Origin: an uncultured Sphingomonadaceae bacterium
Lineage (GTDB): Bacteria > Pseudomonadota > Alphaproteobacteria > Sphingomonadales > Sphingomonadaceae
Assembly: GCA_947488625.1 (NCBI GenBank)
Contig: CANKZR010000001.1
Span: 1,550,001 to 1,614,000, forward strand
Direction: 5' to 3'
DNA: 64,000 nucleotides
Shown here: positions 1 through 6,227 of the stretch, piece after piece
Position numbering within the stretch: position 1 is the first letter of the stretch
Layout of the letters: each line of letters opens with the position of its first letter
The notes under the pieces: generated by a model
Told to the model about the DNA's origin: nothing
Database searches by the model: none
The model's input: the letters and a program-made list of their open reading frames with translations, nothing else
Program-made: the position numbers and the translations under genes

Positions 1-574
1 GCAACAAATCCTGATCCGCCCGCGCCTGTTCAATCGCGCCTTCAGCGTCTTTCAGGGCTTCTCGCGCCGTGCGCCAGTCATCCCAGGCAGCGGCAACGCC
101 TGCCACGTCCGCACCGGCATAGCGATCGAGCAAAGCCCGGTGTCCTCGCGGATTCACCAGTCCGCGATCATCGTGCTGGCCATGCAGTTCCACCAATGCG
201 CCCGATAACGTACGCAGCAGTGCCACGCCTACGGGCTGATCGTTGACGAATGCCTTGGAGCCGCCATCGGCTTTCAGTCGTCGGCGGATGATCAGCGCTT
301 CGCCCGGTTCCATGTCCACCTCGGCATCGCCCAGCGCATCGCGCACTGACGCGGGCAGTTCGTTGAATTCGAACGTCGCGGTGACGCTCGCCTGATCCTC
401 CCCGCTGCGGACAAGCGCGGAATCGGCGCGATTGCCCAGCACGAGACCCAGGGCGTCGAGCAGGATGGACTTGCCTGCGCCCGTTTCGCCGGTCAACACG
501 CCCAGCCCCGGTCCGAAGGACAGGTCCAGCGCCTCGATCAGCACGATGTTCCGAATAGAAAGCGCGGTGAGCAT
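1..574 (-). CDS. recN: DNA repair protein RecN, N-terminal part (runs off window)
   Basis: This is the first ~191 codons of RecN, an SMC-like ATPase that acts in double-strand break repair; the gene continues beyond base 1. Translation from the ATG at 572-574 begins MLTALSIRNIVLIEALDL and shows a Walker A motif GETGAGKS near residue 30, followed by a typical RecN stretch with RRRLKADGG and LVELHGQHD. It lies downstream of bamD on the same strand, a pairing common in alphaproteobacteria, but here an oppositely oriented PilZ gene sits between them, so recN must have its own promoter or be read through that gene. The Walker B and C-terminal half are outside the window. Confidence 0.93.
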   Translation of the reverse strand, partial: MLTALSIRNIVLIEALDLSFGPGLGVLTGETGAGKSILLDALGLVLGNRADSALVRSGEDQASVTATFEFNELPASVRDALGDAEVDMEPGEALIIRRRLKADGGSKAFVNDQPVGVALLRTLSGALVELHGQHDDRGLVNPRGHRALLDRYAGADVAGVAAAWDDWRTAREALKDAEGAIEQARADQDLL

Positions 575-651
575 AGCTACCACCGGCTTTACGTGCCGGC
601 CCGGCGCAGCGCAACGATTGACGCAAGACAAAGGTGGATGTTCAGGTCTTC

Positions 652-659
652 TTAACCAT
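652..659 (+). promoter_or_regulatory. TTAACCAT half-site upstream of PilZ gene
   Basis: The octamer TTAACCAT matches the half-site recognised by the alphaproteobacterial cell-cycle regulator CtrA. It lies about 43 bp before the chosen PilZ start. The second TTAA half of the TTAA-N7-TTAA consensus is not present, so this is only a candidate site. Confidence 0.25.
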
Positions 660-702
660 TGTCTGCGTTAGTGAACGCTCGCAATTGGAGGTTCTGCCCG
701 TA

Positions 703-1038
703 ATGTCGGTGCTTACGATCAGGTCGCACAAACGATATGCCACCCGGCTGCCGGTTGAATTGCGCCGCAATGGCCGCAAGACCGCATCAGGGTTGCTGAT
801 TGAACTTTCGCAGCAAGGTGCGCGTATCAGCAACCTTGGGCGTAACAAGTTCGAGATGGGCGACGAGGTTGTTGTCGTCGTTTCCTCCGAGTTCGAAATC
901 GAAGGCACGATCCGCTGGGCTCACGATGGCCTCGCCGGCGTCCGGCTCAACCGTTCGCTTCACCTGCCCGAAATGCGTGAGCTGCTTGAAATCAACCGTC
1001 GCGAACAGTCCGACCCGGAATTGCGCTACGGCACCTGA
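703..1038 (+). CDS. PilZ domain protein (single domain)
   Basis: A 111-residue protein that is essentially one PilZ domain, the c-di-GMP receptor fold. The N-terminal part has an R-rich start (RSHKRYATRLPVELRRNG), which resembles the RxxxR c-di-GMP motif, and LLIELSQQGARISNL resembles the (D/N)xSxxG motif, with E in place of D. The start at 703 is preceded by GGAGGT at 687-692, spacing 10; the frame is open upstream to 634 but without a good ribosome site. It is encoded on the strand opposite to its neighbours bamD and recN. Two larger proteins in this window (14.9-20 kb) also end in PilZ domains, so c-di-GMP signalling is a recurring theme. Ligand binding is inferred, not shown. Confidence 0.8.
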   Translation: MSVLTIRSHKRYATRLPVELRRNGRKTASGLLIELSQQGARISNLGRNKFEMGDEVVVVVSSEFEIEGTIRWAHDGLAGVRLNRSLHLPEMRELLEINRREQSDPELRYGT

Positions 1039-1050
1039 ACCGGATTGGGA

Positions 1051-1848
1051 TCAATCCTGGATACGATCCGGGGCATGCTCCTGCATCAATTCGAACGCTT
1101 TTTCATACCATTCATTGCCCGGATAGTTGGCACCAAGCACGGCGGAATACCGCTGCGCTTCTTCGGGCACGCCCAGCGCCAGGCTGCTTTCGGTGAGACG
1201 ATAGAGTGCCTCCGGCGCGTGGCTGGTGGTCTGGTAATCGTCGACCACGTTCTGGAACCGCAACTGCGAGGCGAGCCACTGGCCGGTGCGCTGGTAGAAC
1301 CGGCCGATCTCCATTTCCTTGCCCGCCAGGTGATCGTTCACCAGATCGATCTTCAGCCGGGCATCATCGGCATAGGGGCTTTCCGGATAACGACGCACAA
1401 TCTCGGTCAAAGCCTGTAGCGCACGTTCCGTAATGGCCTGATCGCGCTCTACATCGCTGATCTGCTCGTAATAGCTGATGGCGATGAGATAATAGGCGTA
1501 GGGCGCATCGCGGTTGCCCGGATGGATCGACAGGAACCGCGACGCCGACTGGATGGCGCGCGTGTAGTCGCGCGCGGCATAGTAGGAGAACGCGCTCATC
1601 AACTGCGCACGGCGCGCCCAGGGTGAATAGGGGTGCTGGCGTTCCACCTCGTCGAAAAGACCGGCGGCCAGTTTAAGGTCACCGCGATCCAGCCGGCCCT
1701 TTGCCGCAGAATACAGCGATTCGACATCGCGCGCGACATAGGCAAGGTCAGTTTCGCCGGCAGTACTGCCGCCGCTGGCACAGCCTGTCAGCAGCATTGC
1801 GGAAGTGGCGCCCAGCAGCGCGCTACGGATGGAAAGCTTAGCGATCAT
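1051..1848 (-). CDS. bamD: Outer membrane protein assembly factor BamD (lipoprotein)
   Basis: BamD is the essential TPR lipoprotein of the BAM complex that inserts beta-barrel proteins in the outer membrane. The 265-residue product begins with a lipoprotein signal ending in the lipobox LLTGC (Cys23), followed by TPR-like helices; FDEVERQHPYSPWARRAQ and DAPYAYYLIAISYYEQI are characteristic of the BamD/ComL/YfiO family. Length fits the family. I chose the ATG at 1846-1848 because the signal peptide follows directly; an in-frame extension to 1917 would place 23 charged residues before it. recN lies downstream on the same strand, separated by the opposed PilZ gene. Confidence 0.95.
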   Translation of the reverse strand: MIAKLSIRSALLGATSAMLLTGCASGGSTAGETDLAYVARDVESLYSAAKGRLDRGDLKLAAGLFDEVERQHPYSPWARRAQLMSAFSYYAARDYTRAIQSASRFLSIHPGNRDAPYAYYLIAISYYEQISDVERDQAITERALQALTEIVRRYPESPYADDARLKIDLVNDHLAGKEMEIGRFYQRTGQWLASQLRFQNVVDDYQTTSHAPEALYRLTESSLALGVPEEAQRYSAVLGANYPGNEWYEKAFELMQEHAPDRIQD

Positions 1849-2028
1849 GGCTCGCCTATAACTAGCCTCTCGCTGAACGCCAAGTGAAGTCACCACGACT
1901 TTACCGCTTTCTCGCATGGCCGACGCTCGAATTTTCCGCAGTTACCTATCGTTTCGCAAACTGCACAAACGGCGCAGGATCGTTACGCGCGAGACCGTAT
2001 CGACATTTGTCGGGTGGAGTTGACCGGT

Positions 2029-2058
2029 GGTCGAACCCGTTCGGACTTGGTCGAACCC
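2029..2058. repeat. Two direct copies of GGTCGAACCC, 20-bp period
   Basis: GGTCGAACCC occurs at 2029-2038 and again at 2049-2058, so the copies are spaced by exactly 20 bp (about two helical turns), 120-150 bp before the UrcA gene. This spacing is typical of a regulator binding to one face of DNA; the regulator is unknown. The region 1849-2179 otherwise holds no gene that I can support. Confidence 0.45.
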
Positions 2059-2179
2059 AGCCACGGCCCCGTCGAGCAGGAGATGCTCCGACCCCGCCCT
2101 TCTCCTAAATAGGATGCATCGCTCCGGCAAACGACCCCCAAGGCAAAATGCTACCGGAGAACATCAGAGGAGGAAGACT

Positions 2180-2506
2180 ATGACCAGGATTTCAATGAAG
2201 GCCGGATTGGCCGCCGCTCTCGCCGCAAGCGCCATGATCGCTACCCCCGCCGTCGCAGGCAATGCCGAGGAGAACTCCGTACCGGTACGCTACAGCGACC
2301 TCAACCTCGCCACGCAGGATGGGCAACGCGCTCTGGAACGCCGCCTCAACCGCGCAGCGGAAAAGGTCTGCGGTATCGATCGGCGCACCTCGGGCATGGC
2401 CCTGCCCTCTTCAGAGGCGCGTAGCTGCTATCGCAAGACTATCGAAGGCTTCGAGCGGGAAATTGCCTCTCGCGTGGAGCAACAGCAGCAGCAGCAGCGC
2501 GGTTAA
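2180..2506 (+). CDS. UrcA family secreted protein
   Basis: A 108-residue exported protein. A signal peptide covers residues 1-26 with a cleavage site after AVA. The mature part contains the UrcA-family pattern: VRYSDLNLATQDGQRALERR, a Cys in KVCGIDR (C64) and a second Cys in ARSCYRK (C83), probably forming a disulfide. The tail is a run of six glutamines from a CAG-type repeat. The start is set by the strong ribosome site AGAGGAGGA just before 2180; the frame is open upstream to 2027 but lacks a signal there. UrcA proteins are known only as small secreted proteins of sphingomonads and caulobacters without a defined function. The gene is monocistronic and followed by a long-stem hairpin. Confidence 0.85.
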   Translation: MTRISMKAGLAAALAASAMIATPAVAGNAEENSVPVRYSDLNLATQDGQRALERRLNRAAEKVCGIDRRTSGMALPSSEARSCYRKTIEGFEREIASRVEQQQQQQRG

Positions 2507-2609
2507 GGCTGGAATGACCCTGTAACAATTCGATACCATGCCCGATCCGCGCGTAGGGTAAGATGCGACGCGGGCCATATCCAAACTGGCAACGGGCAAG
2601 GTATCGCAA

Positions 2610-2664
2610 TGACCCGCCGGAGATGGCCCTTCAGGGAGGAGGCCGTCACGGCGGGTCAGCTTTT
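2610..2664 (+). terminator. Long imperfect hairpin, terminator-like
   Basis: TGACCCGCCG (2610-2619) and its exact complement CGGCGGGTCA (2649-2658) enclose a 29-base loop that contains a small GGCC/GGCC inner pairing, and are followed by GCTTTT. It could end the urcA transcript or act in the leader of the following oxygenase operon. The T-run is short, so efficiency is uncertain. The 2507-2764 interval holds no gene. Confidence 0.4.
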
Positions 2665-2764
2665 GTGTCATCGCCGATTAGCCCATCGCTGCGGTTCCGT
2701 GCGACTGGGGACTGTTCGACTGGGGTCTGGCGCAAAAGGGCCCGCTTTCCTATAGCTTCGGGCC

Positions 2765-3502
2765 ATGGCCAAAGCCCTTTTCGAACTTAATCCGAACCTC
2801 GATCGCGCAGCGCTGGCAAAGCGCTTTGCCGCTGACAAGCGTATGCAGGTGGAAAACATCCTGACCGATGAAACCGCGCAAGAACTGCGCGATATCATGG
2901 TGCGGGGTACGGAATGGGGCGTTGCCCTGCAGGCGGGCGCCATGGGCGAGCCGCATGGCTGGCGCGGACGCGAACTTCGTGAACCCGCAATCGGCCGGCA
3001 GGTGGTGGAACTGGTCAAGCAAACCGACAAGGCCGCTGCTGCGCGCGATTACGCCTATCGGTCGAACCGATATTCATTGGTGGAGGGGCTACAGAAGGAA
3101 TGGCATCCCGGTGGCCCGCACGAACTGCTGCTGGAATATCTGAATGCGCCCGAGTTCATCGAATTCATGCGCGAGATTACCGGCATTCCCGAACTGGTAA
3201 AGGCCGATGGCCACGCCAGCTGCTTTGGCCCCAACCACTTCCTAGGCAAGCATAACGACAGCCACGTCGCCGAAGGCTGGCGTATTGCCTACGTGCTGAA
3301 TCTCACCATCGACGACTGGTATCCCGACTGGGGCGGCTATCTGGTGTTCTATGACGAGGCAGGCAATATAGAGACAGGCTTCATGCCGCGCTTCAATACA
3401 CTCAACCTGTTCCTCGTGCCGCAGGTCCATGCCGTGACCTATGTGCCGCCCTTTGCTCCGCGTGGGCGCTATGCCATAAGCGGGTGGCTGCGCGACCGGT
3501 GA
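2765..3502 (+). CDS. 2OG-Fe(II) oxygenase (prolyl hydroxylase-like)
   Basis: A 245-residue cytoplasmic enzyme of the 2-oxoglutarate/Fe(II) dioxygenase superfamily, closest in motif layout to proline hydroxylases. The iron triad is visible: H163 and D165 in GKHNDSH, and H222 in VPQVHAVTYV; R235 in GRYAISGW is placed to bind 2-oxoglutarate. Between them YPDWGGYLVFYD and FNTLNLF are the usual core strands. It is the first of three genes coupled by 4-bp overlaps (oxygenase, TPR-oxygenase, methyltransferase), so the three products are probably made together and may act on one substrate. The substrate is unknown; protein or peptide side-chain hydroxylation is an inference from the family and context. 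Confidence 0.85.
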   Translation: MAKALFELNPNLDRAALAKRFAADKRMQVENILTDETAQELRDIMVRGTEWGVALQAGAMGEPHGWRGRELREPAIGRQVVELVKQTDKAAAARDYAYRSNRYSLVEGLQKEWHPGGPHELLLEYLNAPEFIEFMREITGIPELVKADGHASCFGPNHFLGKHNDSHVAEGWRIAYVLNLTIDDWYPDWGGYLVFYDEAGNIETGFMPRFNTLNLFLVPQVHAVTYVPPFAPRGRYAISGWLRDR

Positions 3503-5184
3503 ACGTGTCGTCCGATCACTATCGCGCACAGGCCCAGACATTGGCCGCCGGTGGAGACGCAGCAGGCGCGCTGGAACTCCTGGAAGCCGCGCTTGTAAAG
3601 CATTGCGAAGATGCCCCGCTGGCAAACAGCGCGGGCAACCTGGCGATGAAATTGCCTGATTTACAACGTGCTGTGCGTTTCTTCGGCCAAGCTGTCGAAC
3701 TGGTGCCGACCTCGCTTGAATATACCATCAATCTTGCCATCGCGCTTTGTGCCGCAGATCGTCATGTCGAAGCGTTCGCGGCGCTGGAACCGCTGGAAAG
3801 TGCTGGAATGCAGGATGCGCGTTACTGCTCCGTTCGTGCCGGTTGCGCGCGCGGCAACGGCGATCTTGCGGAGGCCGCGAACTGGTACGATCGCAGCATT
3901 GCCCTGAACCCCGCCGGGGCGAAGGCCCTGCACGGCCGCGCACGAGTGGCGCTGGAACGCGGTACAAGCGATGCGGTGCATCGTTTCGAGCGGGTCCTGT
4001 CGATCAGCACGAGCGATGCCGAGGCATGGCTGGGACTTGCCGAGGCGCTGGATGCTGCCGGTGAGAGCCAGCGCGCGCGCGAACTGGCGGAGCAACTGGT
4101 GCAACAGGCACCGCAATGGATTGCCGCCCTGCGTTTACTGGCGCAGATCAGGCTGGGTGCTGGCGAAGACGATTTCACCAGCCATTTCGCCCAAGCCGAA
4201 AAGCGTATGCCTGAAAGTTCCGCGATTGCCCGCGAACACATTCGCGTGCTTGAACAGCATGACCTTTTTGCTGACGCGTTGGAGAAGGCGCAAAATGCCG
4301 CTCGCCGCTTCCCGCAGGATGAAACATTTGCCCTGCTTCAGGCCAGTTACGCCGGGATTATCGGCGAGGATGTCATGGCCCGGAACTTGTTCGATAGGCT
4401 TGCAATCCAGAATCCCGATCGCTGGCTGCTCGAGGCGCGATACCTTCTGGGTTGTCATGAGTACGACCGCTGCGGGGCGCTGCTGGACAAGGTGATTGCC
4501 AGCGACCCCTTGCATATAAGCGCCTGGGCGGTACGCGATTTTCTCTGGCGCCTGACAGGCGATCAGCGCGCCGAATGGCTGCATGGGCAGCAGGGACTGG
4601 TCCAGATGGTGGAACTCCCCGATGCAGAGACAGTGCTGCGCGATGCCGTGCCGTTGCTCCACCGCCTGCACAACAATTCCGCCTTTCCGCTGGGACAGTC
4701 CCTGCGCGGGGGCACACAAACGCGGGGTAATCTGTTCGACCGTGCAGAGCCGGAAATCGCCGCATTGGGTGACGCCATCGCGGTCGCCCTGGAAAGCTAT
4801 CGAGATCGACTGCCCAAGAGCGACAAGGCTCATCCCCTGCTGCGCCATCGCGATGCGCCGTGGACCTTTGCCGGTTCATGGTCCGTGCGCCTGGACGCAG
4901 GCGGCCACCACCATGCTTCCCACATCCATCCGCAAGGGATCGTTTCCTCCGCCCTCTATTGCGAATTGCCACCGGATAAGGCTGATGGATCGGACAGGAA
5001 TGGATGGATCGAACTGGGCCGCCCTCCGCCGGAAATGCGCATCGAACTGGAACCGCTCCACGCGCTGGAACCGCGCAAGGGTCACCTCGCCCTTTTTCCC
5101 AGTACGCTCTACCATGGTACCCGGCCCTTCGATGCCGGTCGCCGGATGACTGTCGCCTTTGATGTAGTAGTGAAAACACCATGA
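3499..5184 (+). CDS. TPR-repeat protein with C-terminal 2OG-Fe(II) oxygenase domain
   Basis: A ~561-residue fusion. Residues 1 to about 400 form a series of TPR-like helical repeats (for example ANWYDRSIALNPAGAKALHG), a protein or peptide binding scaffold. The last ~140 residues form a putative 2OG-Fe(II) oxygenase domain of the 2OG-FeII_Oxy_5 type: GHHHASHIHPQG near residue 475 supplies the first metal ligands, STLYHGTRPF near 539 the distal His, and RRMTVAFDV the 2OG-binding Arg. I use the GTG at 3499, giving a GTGA overlap with the stop of the preceding oxygenase; another GTG lies at 3484. The TPR part probably presents a protein substrate to the oxygenase. Similar TPR-oxygenases are often found near TonB-dependent receptor genes in sphingomonads and caulobacters. 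Confidence 0.85.
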   Translation: MNVSSDHYRAQAQTLAAGGDAAGALELLEAALVKHCEDAPLANSAGNLAMKLPDLQRAVRFFGQAVELVPTSLEYTINLAIALCAADRHVEAFAALEPLESAGMQDARYCSVRAGCARGNGDLAEAANWYDRSIALNPAGAKALHGRARVALERGTSDAVHRFERVLSISTSDAEAWLGLAEALDAAGESQRARELAEQLVQQAPQWIAALRLLAQIRLGAGEDDFTSHFAQAEKRMPESSAIAREHIRVLEQHDLFADALEKAQNAARRFPQDETFALLQASYAGIIGEDVMARNLFDRLAIQNPDRWLLEARYLLGCHEYDRCGALLDKVIASDPLHISAWAVRDFLWRLTGDQRAEWLHGQQGLVQMVELPDAETVLRDAVPLLHRLHNNSAFPLGQSLRGGTQTRGNLFDRAEPEIAALGDAIAVALESYRDRLPKSDKAHPLLRHRDAPWTFAGSWSVRLDAGGHHHASHIHPQGIVSSALYCELPPDKADGSDRNGWIELGRPPPEMRIELEPLHALEPRKGHLALFPSTLYHGTRPFDAGRRMTVAFDVVVKTP

Positions 5185-6104
5185 CCGAAACCAGCGTACA
5201 CGATGCCTGGAACACCTTCTGGGATCGCAACCAGGCCCGCGGAAACAACGGCCGCGGCGGCTGCCTGCCCGATGGCTGGCGCGGCATTGCGGATACGCAG
5301 CAGCGCGTGTGGCAAAGTTTCTCCAGGCGACTTAACAAAGGCGCGCGCTTGCTGGACCTGGCGACAGGAGACGGCGCGGTGCTGATACAAATCTCACAAG
5401 CGCGACGCGATCTCAAACTCACCGGTGTTGATCGGGCTGAAAACCTGCCCGCTGCACCCAAGGGGATCACCTTGCAAGGCGGTGTCGAAATGGAAGACCT
5501 GCCTTTTCCCGATAACCACTTTGCAGCCGTCACCAGCCAGTTTGGGTTCGAGTATGGTGACATTGCCCGGATAGCATCCGAGATTGCGCGCGTGCTGCAA
5601 CCGGGTGGCGTTCTGGGCCTTGTTACACATCGGCTGAATGGTCCTATCGTCGCCCACAACCGCAAACGGCGCGAGCAGATCCGGTGGGCAATCGACGAAC
5701 AGGGCTTGCCAGGACAGGCGCGAAGGAGCCTTGCCCTGCGCAAGGCGGGCATCGCCGCCGTTCCGCCCGCGATAGAGGATGCACCCGCAAAGGGCGCCGA
5801 GATGCATGGCGAAGGCTCCGCCGCCTGGGAGATTGCCGAAGCTATTCGACAGACATTGCATCTGGGCCGAAATGACGATTCCGACCGGGTTGCTGCGGTA
5901 CTCCATGATATCGAGGAGCAGGCCGCGAACGAGCTGGGCCGTATTGCCTCGCTTGAAGCGGCAGCCACGGTGGCAAGCGACGCCGACGGCATGATCGATG
6001 TGCTGGCCAAGGCAGGCCTGCGATTTCGCGATGAGGCGATGCTGACCGATGGCCGCTCGCCCGATCCGTTCGCCGATTACCGTACCTATACGCTGGCAGC
6101 CTAG
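5181..6104 (+). CDS. Class I SAM-dependent methyltransferase
   Basis: A 307-residue Rossmann-fold methyltransferase. Motif I is LLDLATGDGAVL (D59-G65); the acidic SAM-ribose position is in LTGVDRA; motif IV-like VTSQFGFEYGDI and the post-motif ARVLQPGGVLGLVTH complete the fold, as in Methyltransf_11/UbiE-like enzymes. The C-terminal 140 residues are helical and not recognised. The ATG overlaps the stop of the TPR-oxygenase (ATGA), so it is translationally coupled to two oxygenases. A shared terminator follows and the next gene, a TonB-dependent receptor, converges. The substrate cannot be told from sequence. Confidence 0.85.
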   Translation: MTETSVHDAWNTFWDRNQARGNNGRGGCLPDGWRGIADTQQRVWQSFSRRLNKGARLLDLATGDGAVLIQISQARRDLKLTGVDRAENLPAAPKGITLQGGVEMEDLPFPDNHFAAVTSQFGFEYGDIARIASEIARVLQPGGVLGLVTHRLNGPIVAHNRKRREQIRWAIDEQGLPGQARRSLALRKAGIAAVPPAIEDAPAKGAEMHGEGSAAWEIAEAIRQTLHLGRNDDSDRVAAVLHDIEEQAANELGRIASLEAAATVASDADGMIDVLAKAGLRFRDEAMLTDGRSPDPFADYRTYTLAA

Positions 6105-6162
6105 GCGACGGCTGGACCCACCTGCGCTAACGGGTCCGCGATAACAAATTCACTGGGTGCAT

Positions 6163-6206
6163 AAAAAAAGGCGGGAGACCCGAAGGTCCCCCGCCCCTTT
6201 TTTGCG
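6163..6206. terminator. Bidirectional rho-independent terminator
   Basis: GGCGGGAGACC, loop CGAA, then GGTCCCCCGCC form a strong stem (one A/C mismatch) flanked by a run of A on the left and a run of T on the right. It can stop both the methyltransferase operon (+) and the TonB receptor gene (-), which converge here. Confidence 0.85.
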
Positions 6207-6227
6207 AATGTTCGCCGGGTCTGCCGC

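Noticed and set aside
168-626. Arg-rich open frame on the minus strand near the left edge
   Set aside because: It is a shifted frame of recN, whose own frame starts at 574 and shows the Walker A motif.
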